Origin: an uncultured Ruegeria sp.
Lineage (GTDB): Bacteria > Pseudomonadota > Alphaproteobacteria > Rhodobacterales > Rhodobacteraceae
Reading direction: 5' to 3'
Assembly: GCF_947504215.1 (NCBI RefSeq)
Contig: NZ_CANNGO010000012.1
Location: 62,001 to 126,000 of the forward strand
DNA: 64,000 nucleotides
Positions 7,888 to 17,280 of this stretch are shown in pieces. Position 1 is the stretch's first letter; each line of letters opens with the position of its first letter. Under the pieces are notes generated by a model that had not been told where the DNA came from, did no database searches, and saw only the letters and a list, made by a program, of their open reading frames with translations. The position numbers and the translations under genes are program-made.

Positions 7888-10221
7888 GTGACCGCAGAGA
7901 CGACCCGGACCCTGACCGGAAACCATTGGGGTGCTGGTATTTCAGAAACAAAAGACGGCAAACTGGTCGCGGTTCACCCGCATCCTGACGATCCGAATCC
8001 TTCAGAGATCAACCGCAATATTGCCTCAAGTTTGAATGGTCGCGCGCGCGTATTGCGTCCGGCTGTCCGTCGCGGATGGCTGGAAGGTGAGGGCGTACGT
8101 GGACGCGACAGTTTTGTCGAGGTCAGCTGGGATGACGCGCTGGAGCTAATTGCCGCCGAACTGACTCGTATACGTCAGACCTTTGGTAACACAGCCATCT
8201 ATGGCGGGTCATATGGCTGGTCCAGCGCGGGCCGTTTTCATCATGCGCAAAGCCAACTGAAGCGTTTCCTAAACGGGCAGGGCGGGTTCGTCCGGTCCGA
8301 GGGTAACTATAGCTACAATGCTGCACTAGTACTGATGCCCCATATCGTAGGGCCGTTCAGAACGCATGTTGCACAGGCGACCCGTTGGCAGGTCGTCGCC
8401 AAACACACCGATCTTGTCGTGATGGTCGGGGGCATGGCCACGCGGAACACGCAGGTCAGTGACGGTGGCGTTGCCAAGCACAGGATGATGGACAATCTGA
8501 AGGCTTGTTCAGAAGCTGGAGTTAAGTTCGTGAACTGCAGCCCGCTGAAAAGTGATGCTGCGGATGAGATCAAGGCCGAATGGTTGCCGCCAAAACCCGG
8601 CACCGACACAGCGGTTATGATGGGGCTTGCACACACCTTACTGTCCGAAGGGCTTCATGACCCGGAGTTTCTCGATCGATACACGGTCGGGTTTGACAAG
8701 ATGGCGGTATATCTACGCGGCGAGGCCGATGGGGTCAAAAAATCAGCGGAATGGGCGGCTGCGATATCCGGTGTTCCAGCGGATCGCATTACATCCCTCG
8801 CACGCGAGATGGCAGCAGGCCGTACAATGATCACTTGTGCAGCGGCGCTTCAGCGAGCGGATTTCGGTGAACAGCCTTTGTGGATGACGGTTACCTTGGC
8901 TGCGATGCTGGGACAGATCGGACTGCCCGGCGGTGGTTATACCGTTGGATATGGTGTGAACGCCAATATAGGAAACATCGAGCGCCCCTTCCGCTGGGGT
9001 ACATTCCCTCAGGGTAAAAACCCGATTTCGGATTTCATTCCGGTGGCAATGATCACAGAAATGCTTCTCAATCCGGGCGAGGAGTACAAGTACAACGGGG
9101 AGAGCCGTGTTTTCCCGGATATTCGCATGATCTGGTGGGCTGGAGGGAATCCATTTCACCACCATCAGGATTTGCGGCGTCTACACAGGGCATTTCAGCG
9201 ACCGGAAACCATCATTGTGAACGAGTTGAACTGGACTTCGACGGCTCGTCACGCAGACATTGTCTTACCTGTCGCAGCGCCGCAGGAGCGCACAGATTTT
9301 GGCGGTGGCAAATCAGACAATGCTCTGGTGCCCATGCCTGCGAGTGCAGAACCTCCGGGGGAAGCGCGGGCAGAATTCGACGTCTATGCTGATCTCGCCG
9401 AACGTTTGGGAACTGCGGAGCAGTTCTCCGAAGGGCTAGACAGTGACGGTTGGTTGCGCCGTATTTGGGATCAGACGCAAAAGGCCGCAATCGCGTCCGG
9501 AGAGAGCGTGCCCGACTGGGAGACCTTCATGAGTGGCGATGTCGTAGAATTGAAGGACCCGTCTCCGACACAAGTCTTCATGGCTGAGTTCCGAAAGGAT
9601 CCCGAAGCGAATCCGTTGCAGACTCCAAGTGGCCGTATCGAAATCTATTCGGACCGTATTGCCGGGTTTCAATTGGACGACTGCAAGGGGCACGCGACTT
9701 GGTTTCAGCCACGGGATGCCGCGGCAGGCAAACAGCCTCTCTATCTGCTGTCAGGTCAACCGGGCACACGGTTGCACTCTCAACTAGACAATGGCGACTA
9801 CAGCCTGAGCCGGAAAATACAGCGGCGCGAGCCGGTTCTGATCCATCCGGACGATGCGGCGGAACGGGGAATTGCAGACGGGGAGATCGTCGAATTGTTC
9901 AACGATCGCGGTCGATGTTTAGCGGGCGCGCGTATCACAGCTGATATTTTGAAAGGTTGTGTTTTTTTGTGGACCGGCGCCTGGTATGACCCCGACTATG
10001 ACGCACCACAGGACCGTGACCGGCATGGCAACCCAAATGTCCTGACCCATGATTTGCGCACGTCCAGCCTGACCCAAAGTCCGGCTTCTCATTCAACAAT
10101 GGTCGATATGCAGCGCTATGAAGGAGAGGTTCCTGATTTGATTGTTCATGACCAACCTGCGTTTGAAGACGCTTCGCGTTCTGCTATACAGCACAAGTTG
10201 CGAGGAAAGGATAAGCAGTGA
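7888..10221 (+). CDS. cytoplasmic molybdopterin S/N-oxide reductase (BisC-type)
   Basis: This Mo-bis-MGD oxidoreductase of the DMSO-reductase family has 777 residues from the preferred GTG, close to E. coli biotin sulfoxide reductase. The GGSYGWSSAGRFHHAQ segment contains the Ser that ligates Mo in the DorA/TorA/BisC branch. There is no twin-arginine signal and no N-terminal Fe-S cysteines, so it is a soluble cytoplasmic reductase of an S-oxide or N-oxide. The GTG at 7888 is chosen because the reading frame further upstream overlaps metC and the conserved leader element ends just before it. The IclR gene overlaps its stop by 4 nt. Methionine sulfoxide or another oxidised thioether is a plausible substrate. 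Confidence 0.85.
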   Translation: MTAETTRTLTGNHWGAGISETKDGKLVAVHPHPDDPNPSEINRNIASSLNGRARVLRPAVRRGWLEGEGVRGRDSFVEVSWDDALELIAAELTRIRQTFGNTAIYGGSYGWSSAGRFHHAQSQLKRFLNGQGGFVRSEGNYSYNAALVLMPHIVGPFRTHVAQATRWQVVAKHTDLVVMVGGMATRNTQVSDGGVAKHRMMDNLKACSEAGVKFVNCSPLKSDAADEIKAEWLPPKPGTDTAVMMGLAHTLLSEGLHDPEFLDRYTVGFDKMAVYLRGEADGVKKSAEWAAAISGVPADRITSLAREMAAGRTMITCAAALQRADFGEQPLWMTVTLAAMLGQIGLPGGGYTVGYGVNANIGNIERPFRWGTFPQGKNPISDFIPVAMITEMLLNPGEEYKYNGESRVFPDIRMIWWAGGNPFHHHQDLRRLHRAFQRPETIIVNELNWTSTARHADIVLPVAAPQERTDFGGGKSDNALVPMPASAEPPGEARAEFDVYADLAERLGTAEQFSEGLDSDGWLRRIWDQTQKAAIASGESVPDWETFMSGDVVELKDPSPTQVFMAEFRKDPEANPLQTPSGRIEIYSDRIAGFQLDDCKGHATWFQPRDAAAGKQPLYLLSGQPGTRLHSQLDNGDYSLSRKIQRREPVLIHPDDAAERGIADGEIVELFNDRGRCLAGARITADILKGCVFLWTGAWYDPDYDAPQDRDRHGNPNVLTHDLRTSSLTQSPASHSTMVDMQRYEGEVPDLIVHDQPAFEDASRSAIQHKLRGKDKQ

Positions 10222-10985
10222 GCGAAACACCCAAAGAACCTAAGGTCGATTCTACTCTGTCCAAAGGCTTGGCTATTCTGGAAAACCTCGCTGCGTCTCA
10301 GGGTAGCAAGGGTGTAACTGAGCTCTCCCGCGAACTGGAATTGACGAAATCTAATACATTTCGTCTTTTGCAGACCTTAAACACGCTTGGTTATGTCAAA
10401 CACCTTGATGACAAGACATATGCTGCAACCTTGAAAACCTGGCAAGTTGGGCGCAGTTCCGTCGAAAACCTGAATCTGCGTGCCGCAGCTGCCCCCGAGA
10501 TGGCGTATCTAAGTCAAAAAACGGGCGAAGCTATCTATCTTGCTGTGCCGGAAGGTTTGAATGTCATCTATATTGACAAGGTTGAAAGCCTGAAGCCTAT
10601 CCGATCTTGGAACCCCGTGGGTGGAAGTGCGCCCATTTACTGTGTAGGAACGGGCAAGGCCATTCTGTCGAGCAATTTTGAGCAATTCCGCGAAAAGCTG
10701 AAGGGTCAATTGGCGCGATACACTGACAAAACCCTGACGACGCTGGATGAACTAGAGGCAGATGTACAGGAAACTTGTAAACAGGGTTATGCCTTTGACC
10801 GCGGAGAGTTCCGCGATCGTATTCTAAGTTTTGGCGCACCTATACTTTTGCCAGATGGAGAGGCGATTGCCGCCCTTGGCATCTCACTCCCCGACATCAA
10901 CCTAAGTGAAGGCGGAGAAGACCGTTTAGGCAGATTGGTTCATCACGCCGCAGAAAGCGTGACGCAGAAGCTGCGCCAACTCTAG
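10218..10985 (+). CDS. IclR-family transcriptional regulator
   Basis: This 255-residue regulator starts with a GTG that overlaps the molybdoenzyme stop (GTGA) and is preceded by AAGGA. The N-terminal winged helix (STLSKGLAILENLAAS, then VTELSRELELTKSNTFRLLQTL) is followed by the IclR effector domain with GEAIYLAVPEGLNVIYIDKV and PIYCVGTGKAILS. It is co-transcribed with the reductase and is the only dedicated regulator in the 1.6-20.3 kb catabolic region. I infer that it controls the units preceded by the TGTGTCAATATA-type element: reductase, rhodanese and perhaps the binding protein. Confidence 0.9.
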   Translation: MSETPKEPKVDSTLSKGLAILENLAASQGSKGVTELSRELELTKSNTFRLLQTLNTLGYVKHLDDKTYAATLKTWQVGRSSVENLNLRAAAAPEMAYLSQKTGEAIYLAVPEGLNVIYIDKVESLKPIRSWNPVGGSAPIYCVGTGKAILSSNFEQFREKLKGQLARYTDKTLTTLDELEADVQETCKQGYAFDRGEFRDRILSFGAPILLPDGEAIAALGISLPDINLSEGGEDRLGRLVHHAAESVTQKLRQL

Positions 10986-11005
10986 CCCGCAGCCTCTGCC
11001 AGGTA

Positions 11006-11401
11006 TCAGTCCTTCTTTTCGACAGGACCGCCGGATTTTTCCCACGTGCTAAAGCCTTCTTTCAGGTGGGCGGCTTCAAATCCCATGTCCTGAAGGGTGG
11101 CAACGGTGATGGCCGAGCGCCAACCAGAGGCGCAATGAAAGACGTACTTCTTGCCTTCCTGGGCGAATACGTCTTTGTGGTAGGGGCTGTCGGGGTCAAC
11201 CCAAAACTCAATCATTCCGCGCGGCGCGTGGAAACTGCCCGGGATGAAACCGGTGCGCTGACGTTCTCGTACATCACGGATGTCCACAATAACCACGTTG
11301 GGGTCGCCGACCATCGCGATTAGCTCCGCTGTTTCGATCTCTTCAATTCGATGACGTGATTCCTGCACCATCTGAGCTGCTGTTTTCTTAAGCTGGGCCA
11401 T
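11006..11401 (-). CDS. rhodanese-like sulfurtransferase
   Basis: This single-domain rhodanese of 131 residues, counted from the ATG at 11401, transfers sulfane sulfur from a donor to a thiol acceptor through an active-site Cys persulfide. The active-site loop is FHCASGWRSA, with Cys at about residue 92, and NVVIVDIRDVRERQRTGFIPGS is the usual N-terminal core. The start is supported by the conserved leader element just upstream, which aligns with the start region of the molybdoenzyme gene. Its stop faces the IclR gene. The shared element suggests it works with the S-oxide reductase and the metC/MBL operon in sulfur-compound breakdown. Confidence 0.85.
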   Translation of the reverse strand: MAQLKKTAAQMVQESRHRIEEIETAELIAMVGDPNVVIVDIRDVRERQRTGFIPGSFHAPRGMIEFWVDPDSPYHKDVFAQEGKKYVFHCASGWRSAITVATLQDMGFEAAHLKEGFSTWEKSGGPVEKKD

Positions 11402-11405
11402 GCCT

Positions 11406-11449
11406 ATTGTTCCGATATTTAAAACGAGCTTTTCGTATATTGACACAAA
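11406..11449 (-). promoter_or_regulatory. 44-nt leader element, copy 2
   Basis: Read on the minus strand this begins TTTGTGTCAATATACG and ends CGGAACAAT just before the rhodanese start. It is identical to copy 1 (7841-7884) at 36 of 44 positions, with the same distance between the conserved blocks. The element is thus duplicated before two transcription units that share no coding similarity. Confidence 0.7.
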
Positions 11450-11530
11450 GTCGGCTTCATTGCAACTTAGGATAACAGGAATCACCACACTATGTGGCGT
11501 ATTTGTAGTTAGAAAAGAGGGTGCCCGCGC

Positions 11531-12805
11531 ATGAGTACAGACAGCCCAATCTCTCTTTGGGATATGTCCGCGGAGGAACCGGATATTCGCAATCCGATGG
11601 CCGGCGACGTAGAGACGGATGTCGCAATCGTTGGTGGGGGCTTCACGGGTCTTTCAACAGCGCTTTTTTGTGCGGAGAAGGGGCTGAGTGCCCATGTGCT
11701 CGAGGCCAAGCATATCGGCTTTGGCGGCTCGGGTCGCAATGTGGGCCTGGTCAACGCCGGTGTTTGGCACCCCCCTGCCGCTGTTCGGGAGAAGCTGGGC
11801 GATACCTACGGGCCGCGCTTCGTCACGCGGTTTGGCGAAGGGCCGGCACAAGTTTTTGATCTTATCGAAAAACACCAGATTCGCTGCGAAGTGACCAAGA
11901 CAGGGACAATTCACGCCGCGCACGCGCCGTCCGGTTTTGAGGACCTAAAAGCGCGTCACGCCGAGTGGGCGCGTCTGGGAGAGCCGGTCGATTTGCTTTC
12001 GCCAGATGAAATGGTCGAGAAAACCGGAACAAGCGCTTTCTATGGTGGCCTACTGGATCACCGCGCTGGCACAATCAATCCGATGGGCTATTGCCGAGGG
12101 CTTGCGCGCGCAGCAAAAGGCGCAGGAGCCGAAATCAGCACCGGTGTTTGCGCGACCAACCTACGACGCGACGGCAAAAAATGGGTTGTTGAAACCGACA
12201 AGGGTACGGTCCGCGCCAACTATGTTGTGCTGGGCACAAATGCATATAGCGACGCTTTGTGGCCTGACCTGAACCGCGTGTTCACTATGATCCACTATTT
12301 TCAGTTGGCTACGAAACCACTGAAAGGAAACATGTCTCATATTCTTCCGGGTCGTCAGGGCATCTGGGATACGGGCCAGATTATGTTTAGTATTCGACGT
12401 GATGCACATGATCGCCTCGTGATCGGTTCCATGGGTACTGTCGTGGGCTCAGTCGGGCGCGGGCTGTCGCATCGCTGGGCCAAAAAGAACCTCGCCCGCC
12501 TTTATCCCGAATTGGGTCCGGTTGAATTCGAAGAGGCCTGGCATGGTCAGATCGCCATGACTCCGGACCACCTGCCGCGCATCTATCAGTTGGCACCGAA
12601 CCTGTTGACCCCAATCGGCTACAATGGGCGTGGCATCACAACTGGTACTATCTTTGGTGAGTGCATGGCCAATCTGATCTCGGGCATGGACCCGGCAGAC
12701 CTTCCGCTGCCCATGACCGAGCTTTCGACCGTTCCGTCAGCCCCGATTATGTCCCGTCTGTATCAGACGGCTTTCACGGCCAACCAAATCCTCAAGAGCT
12801 TTTAG
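11531..12805 (+). CDS. FAD-dependent amino-acid/amine oxidoreductase (DAO family)
   Basis: This 424-residue flavoprotein resembles glycine/D-amino-acid oxidases and gamma-glutamylputrescine oxidase. Its dinucleotide motif VAIVGGGFTGLSTALF lies at about residue 32, followed by GFGGSGRNVGLVNAG, the usual flavin contact. The late GYNGRGITTGTIFGE segment closes the FAD site. It heads a tight seven-gene operon to 20276 and probably oxidises a secondary or primary amine of the imported compound, giving an imine. The RidA homologue in the same operon would deal with such reactive imines. The exact substrate is not readable from sequence. Confidence 0.85.
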   Translation: MSTDSPISLWDMSAEEPDIRNPMAGDVETDVAIVGGGFTGLSTALFCAEKGLSAHVLEAKHIGFGGSGRNVGLVNAGVWHPPAAVREKLGDTYGPRFVTRFGEGPAQVFDLIEKHQIRCEVTKTGTIHAAHAPSGFEDLKARHAEWARLGEPVDLLSPDEMVEKTGTSAFYGGLLDHRAGTINPMGYCRGLARAAKGAGAEISTGVCATNLRRDGKKWVVETDKGTVRANYVVLGTNAYSDALWPDLNRVFTMIHYFQLATKPLKGNMSHILPGRQGIWDTGQIMFSIRRDAHDRLVIGSMGTVVGSVGRGLSHRWAKKNLARLYPELGPVEFEEAWHGQIAMTPDHLPRIYQLAPNLLTPIGYNGRGITTGTIFGECMANLISGMDPADLPLPMTELSTVPSAPIMSRLYQTAFTANQILKSF

Positions 12806-12811
12806 AGTCCC

Positions 12812-14878
12812 ATGAGCAAGATTGATATTCGCGTCGGCGTCGACATTGGTGGAACCTTTACGGATGTCGCGTTGCGGCATCCCGGCGGTTTGTCTACCTG
12901 CAAAGTCCTCACCAACTATAGCCAACCGGAACAGGCGATTCTGGACGGCATCGTCAAAGCGGCGGATCAGGCCAGCATTGCATTGGGTGATATTAGGCAG
13001 GTCATTCACGGCACAACGCTGGTGACCAACTCGCTAATCGAAAGGCGCGGTGCAAAGACCGCTTTCATCACCACCGAAGGGTTCCGGGACGTGATTGAGA
13101 TGCGTTCGGAAAACCGGTTCGAGCAATACGATCTGAACCTAAACCTGCCCAAACCGCTGGTGCCGCGGCAGGACCGGTTCACCCTGAACGAGCGCATGGG
13201 CCCGGACGGAAAGGTTCTTCTGGCGCTGGATCTGTCCGAGGTCAACGCGATGGTCGACACGATCAAAGCGGGCGGGTTCGAGGCGGTTGCCATAGGTCTG
13301 ATGCACGCCTACGCCAATGACGCGCATGAGGTCGCCATGGGCGAGGCGCTGAGCAAGGCAATGCCGAACCTGTCGATTTCGCTGTCTTCGGTGATCTCGC
13401 CTCAGATGCGAGAGTTGCCGCGTTTCAACACGGTGATTGCAAACGCTTATGTGCAACCGCAGGTCGCTGACTATCTGGGCCGTCTGGTGGCGCGTCTGCG
13501 CGACACCGGGGTGACGGCGCCTGTGTTTATGCTGCACTCTGGTGGAGGTTTGATTTCGGTCGAAACCGCGGCAGAACAACCCGTGCGACTGCTGGAATCC
13601 GGCCCTGCCGGTGGAGCAATCTTTGCCGCCGATTTTGCGCGGGCGCATGGTCTGGACAAAGTACTCGGCTTTGACATGGGCGGAACCACCGCCAAGATTT
13701 GCCTGATCGAAGATGGTGCGCCCAAGACCGCCAACACGTTCGAAGTCGCGCGCACCTATCGGTTCAAAAAAGGCTCGGGCATGACCGTGTCGACGCCTGT
13801 CGTGGAGATGGTCGAGATCGGAGCCGGAGGCGGTTCGATTGCTTCTCTGGATAGCATGGGGCGACTCCAAGTTGGTCCGCGCTCGGCGGCGTCCGAACCC
13901 GGACCGGCCTGTTACGGGCGTGGCGGGACAGAGCCAACAGTGACTGATGCTAATCTACTGCTAGGCCGACTGGATCCGAATAATTTTGCCGGGGGCGCTA
14001 TCCCTTTGCAAATTGCAGAATCCGAAAAAGCCGCCACGAAATTGAACCTCTCTGCCAGGGATGCCGCTTTTGGGATCACTGAACTGGTTGACGAGAACAT
14101 GGCCAACGCCGCGCGGGTTCATACAGTTGAGAACGGGCGCGACATTGAGCATTTCACCATGATTGCCTTTGGAGGCGGCGCGCCACTGCACGCGTGTCGC
14201 CAATGCGAAAAGCTGGGGATAAAGGCGCTGATCATACCTCCGGGCGCGGGTGTAGGCTCGGCCATCGGGTTCCTGAAGGCTCCGTTCAGTTTTGAGGCGA
14301 CACGCGGGCTGTTTCAGCGATTGGACGATTTTGACGCTGGGGCGTTGAACGCTGCGTTGATCGAGATGGAAGCCGAAGCGCGTGCTTTTGTCGACGAAGG
14401 CGCCAAGGGTGCAGAAACTGAAATCCGTCTGTCCGCGCAGATGCGTTATTCTGGACAGGGCTGGGAAATACCCGTGGTGCTTCCTCACAAACAATTCGAA
14501 GACAGCGACGTATCGCTGATCCTCAGCGCCTTTGAAGATGCTTATTGCACACTCTTTGGCCGGATTATCGACGGGTTGGCGGTTGAGATCACCAACTGGC
14601 TTCTCACAGTGTCCACGGTTTTGCCAGATACCGAACCTGTCGTCGGCTACAAAAACGGGTCTGACGCGAATGTCGCGCAAACGCGCGAGTTTTTCGACGC
14701 CGCCCTGCGCAAATCCGTCGCGGCGCGTGAGGTTGAACGGTCGAGCATGACACCAGGAAAGGCCGTCGAAGGCCCCGCGATCATCGTCGAATCCGAAACT
14801 TCAACCGTAGTCACTTCGGGTTATCGCGCAGTCGGGCAGGGCGACGGAAGTTTGCTATTGCTGGCGAAGGAGGCTTAA
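12812..14878 (+). CDS. hydantoinase/oxoprolinase family subunit A
   Basis: This 688-residue HyuA-type subunit is an ATP-dependent amidohydrolase of the oxoprolinase, N-methylhydantoinase and acetone-carboxylase superfamily. The N-terminal actin-like ATPase phosphate motif GVDIGGTFTDVALR is followed by HGTTLVTNSLIERRGAKTAFITTEGF, and a second nucleotide motif is LGFDMGGTTAKICLIEDG. GSIASLDSMGRLQVGPRSAASEPGPACYG is the family hallmark. It starts 6 nt after the oxidase and is followed 3 nt later by subunit B. Together they should open a lactam or cyclic imide at the cost of ATP. Which ring is unknown. Confidence 0.88.
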   Translation: MSKIDIRVGVDIGGTFTDVALRHPGGLSTCKVLTNYSQPEQAILDGIVKAADQASIALGDIRQVIHGTTLVTNSLIERRGAKTAFITTEGFRDVIEMRSENRFEQYDLNLNLPKPLVPRQDRFTLNERMGPDGKVLLALDLSEVNAMVDTIKAGGFEAVAIGLMHAYANDAHEVAMGEALSKAMPNLSISLSSVISPQMRELPRFNTVIANAYVQPQVADYLGRLVARLRDTGVTAPVFMLHSGGGLISVETAAEQPVRLLESGPAGGAIFAADFARAHGLDKVLGFDMGGTTAKICLIEDGAPKTANTFEVARTYRFKKGSGMTVSTPVVEMVEIGAGGGSIASLDSMGRLQVGPRSAASEPGPACYGRGGTEPTVTDANLLLGRLDPNNFAGGAIPLQIAESEKAATKLNLSARDAAFGITELVDENMANAARVHTVENGRDIEHFTMIAFGGGAPLHACRQCEKLGIKALIIPPGAGVGSAIGFLKAPFSFEATRGLFQRLDDFDAGALNAALIEMEAEARAFVDEGAKGAETEIRLSAQMRYSGQGWEIPVVLPHKQFEDSDVSLILSAFEDAYCTLFGRIIDGLAVEITNWLLTVSTVLPDTEPVVGYKNGSDANVAQTREFFDAALRKSVAAREVERSSMTPGKAVEGPAIIVESETSTVVTSGYRAVGQGDGSLLLLAKEA

Positions 14879-14881
14879 GCC

Positions 14882-16528
14882 ATGGGCGCGTCAGATATCG
14901 ATCATCAGATCATGTGGAACCGCCTGATCGCGGTTGTGGAAGAACAGGCCACAACGCTGATCCGCACGGCCTTTTCAACCTCGGTCCGCGAGGCGGGCGA
15001 CCTGTCGGCGGGTCTGTTTGACCGTGAAGGGCGGATGATCGCCCAAGCCGTGACCGGCACGCCGGGGCACGTCAATGCTATGGCCGAAAGCGTCACGCAT
15101 TTCGCTGCGCAGATCGGGCCACAGAACACGTTTGATGGCGATGTTTTCATCACCAATGACCCGTGGCTGGGCACCGGCCACCTGCACGACATCACCGTGG
15201 TGACCCCCGTATTCCGCAAGGGCGCGCATATCGGCTACTTCGCCTGTACCGCGCATGTGGTCGACATTGGCGGGCGCGGTTTTGGCCCGGACGGCAACGA
15301 GGTGTTCGAAGAAGGTCTGCTGATCCCCATCACCAAATTTGCCGAACGCGGTCAGGTGCAGCCTTTGCTGATCGAGATGATCCGCGCCAACGTACGGACC
15401 CCGGATCAGACCGTAGGCGACATGTACTCGCTAGCGACCTGTAACGAGGCGGGTGACCGCCGCCTGCAGGCGATGATGGATGAATTCGGGATCGACGATT
15501 TGCAATCCCTGTCGGATTTCGTCATCGAAACCAGCCGCAAGGCAACGCTTGAAGCGATCTCGAAAGTACCCTCGGGCACCTATCACGAGACCATGCAGGT
15601 CGATGGCTATGACGCGCCGGTGCATATGGAGGTGACCCTCAGCGTCGATGGCGATCAGCTGCTGGCTGATTTCGCAGGCACATCGGGTATGAGCCGCTTT
15701 GGCGTCAACTGCCCCGAGGTCTATACCCGCGCCTACGCCTGCTACGCGCTGAAATGCGCGATTGCGCCCGAGGTTCCGAACAATACCGGCTCGCTTGAGC
15801 CGTTCCGCATTACCGCGCCCGAGGGCTGCATTCTGGCGGCAAAACGCCCGGCACCCGTGTCGGTGCGCCATGTGATGGGCCATCTGGTGCCCGATGTGGT
15901 TCTGGGCGCGCTGCACAAAGCGATGCCCGACACGGTTCCGGCCGAGGGCGCAAGTGCGCTGTGGAACATCCAGATTTCCGCCCGTGCGTCCGACCCCGAA
16001 AGCGGGTTGCCGAACCGCGAGGTGCTGATGTTCAACTCAGGCGGCACCGGTGCGCGCCCCGGTTTTGACGGGCTCAGCGCCACGGCCTTCCCCTCGGGCG
16101 TGTCGACGATGAGCGTCGAGGCCACCGAGCATGTCGGGCCGATCACCGTCTGGCGCAAAGATCTGCGCGAAGGCTCCGGCGGGGCAGGGGCTCTGCGCGG
16201 CGGTCTGGGCCAGACCATCGAGATCGAACCGCGCGAAGGCTATGATTTCTACTTCAACGCCATGTTCGACCGGGTCGACAACCCGGCGCGCGGGCGTAAC
16301 GGCGGGCTGGCCGGTGGTGCCGGTGCGGTCGAATTGGCCGACGGGACAAAGCTGCGCTCAAAGGGTCGGCAACTGGTCAAGAACGGCCAGAGGCTGAGAC
16401 TAAGCCTGCCGGGCGGCGGTGGCTATGGCGCGCCGGAACAAAGAAATCGCGACGCGGTGGCAGGCGATGTGGCCGCCGGGTTCATCACAGCCGAACAGGC
16501 AAAGCAAGATTACGGATTCGAAGGATAA
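14882..16528 (+). CDS. hydantoinase/oxoprolinase family subunit B
   Basis: This 548-residue HyuB-type subunit is the partner of the preceding HyuA. It opens with IDHQIMWNRLIAVVEEQA and REAGDLSAGLFDREGRMIAQ, and later carries HGDVFITNDPW-like spacing (DGDVFITNDPWLGTGHLHD), all typical of the family. The C-terminus has the glycine-rich GGYGAPEQR ending usual for HyuB. The codons look more GC-rich than in the flanking genes, but the order A-B is standard. Start and spacing leave little doubt that A and B form one enzyme acting on an amide ring. Confidence 0.88.
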   Translation: MGASDIDHQIMWNRLIAVVEEQATTLIRTAFSTSVREAGDLSAGLFDREGRMIAQAVTGTPGHVNAMAESVTHFAAQIGPQNTFDGDVFITNDPWLGTGHLHDITVVTPVFRKGAHIGYFACTAHVVDIGGRGFGPDGNEVFEEGLLIPITKFAERGQVQPLLIEMIRANVRTPDQTVGDMYSLATCNEAGDRRLQAMMDEFGIDDLQSLSDFVIETSRKATLEAISKVPSGTYHETMQVDGYDAPVHMEVTLSVDGDQLLADFAGTSGMSRFGVNCPEVYTRAYACYALKCAIAPEVPNNTGSLEPFRITAPEGCILAAKRPAPVSVRHVMGHLVPDVVLGALHKAMPDTVPAEGASALWNIQISARASDPESGLPNREVLMFNSGGTGARPGFDGLSATAFPSGVSTMSVEATEHVGPITVWRKDLREGSGGAGALRGGLGQTIEIEPREGYDFYFNAMFDRVDNPARGRNGGLAGGAGAVELADGTKLRSKGRQLVKNGQRLRLSLPGGGGYGAPEQRNRDAVAGDVAAGFITAEQAKQDYGFEG

Positions 16529-16533
16529 AGCAG

Positions 16534-17280
16534 ATGGCTGACACTCCAATTGCAGTTGTAACCGGGGCTGCGCAGGGCATTGGACTGGCCTGTGCCGAGG
16601 CGCTGACCGAGGATGGCTACAAGGTCATTCTGGTCGATATTCAGGACGGCGTGCACGAGGCTGCCGCCAAGCTGGGCGGTGTTGGAATGGTCTGCGACAT
16701 GGGCGACATGGATGCCATAGGTGCGATGTTCGACACGATTGAGGCAGAACACGGCCCGGTCTCTGCACTGGTGAACAATGCGGGCATCGCGATGCCGGGG
16801 AATTTCCTGGACTATGATCTGTCCGCCTTTGATCGGGTAATGGATATCAACCTGCGCGGCGTGTTCGTCGCCATGCAGCGCGTTGCATCGACCATGGTCG
16901 CCAACGGCATCGAGGGTGCGATTGTGAACATGTCGTCGGTCAACGCGCAGGTCGCGATCCCGGCGATCCCGGCCTACTGTGCCTCGAAAGGCGGCGTCAT
17001 GCAGCTGACAAAGGTGGCGGCGCTGGCGCTGGCTCCCAAAAATATCCGTGTGAATGCGGTCGGCCCTGGCTCGATTGATACCGAGATGATGGCGGGCGTG
17101 AACGCCAACCCCGAAGCCTTCAAGATGGCGATGTCACGCACCCCGCTGGGCCGCGCAGGCACCGCGCGTGAGATTGGCGATGTGGTGGCGTTTCTATGCT
17201 CGAAAAAATCCAGCTATGTCACCGGTGAGACGATTTACGTCGATGGTGGCCGCCTCGGCCTGAACTATGTGATGTCATGA
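16534..17280 (+). CDS. short-chain dehydrogenase/reductase
   Basis: This 248-residue classical SDR has the NAD(P) motif VTGAAQGIGLACAEAL at the N-terminus, NNAGIA, the catalytic Ser in MSSVNAQ, and YCASK as the Tyr-Lys pair. It ends with the common SSYVTGETIYVDGGRLGLNYV. An acidic residue after the second strand (VDIQD) suggests NAD rather than NADP. It overlaps the following CoA-ligase gene by 4 nt. In this operon it may oxidise a hydroxy intermediate to the oxo acid that is later activated to a CoA thioester. Confidence 0.85.
   Translation: MADTPIAVVTGAAQGIGLACAEALTEDGYKVILVDIQDGVHEAAAKLGGVGMVCDMGDMDAIGAMFDTIEAEHGPVSALVNNAGIAMPGNFLDYDLSAFDRVMDINLRGVFVAMQRVASTMVANGIEGAIVNMSSVNAQVAIPAIPAYCASKGGVMQLTKVAALALAPKNIRVNAVGPGSIDTEMMAGVNANPEAFKMAMSRTPLGRAGTAREIGDVVAFLCSKKSSYVTGETIYVDGGRLGLNYVMS

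Noticed and set aside
13139..13870. 243-codon minus-strand frame
   Set aside because: It lies wholly inside hydantoinase A and has His/Arg-rich shadow composition.
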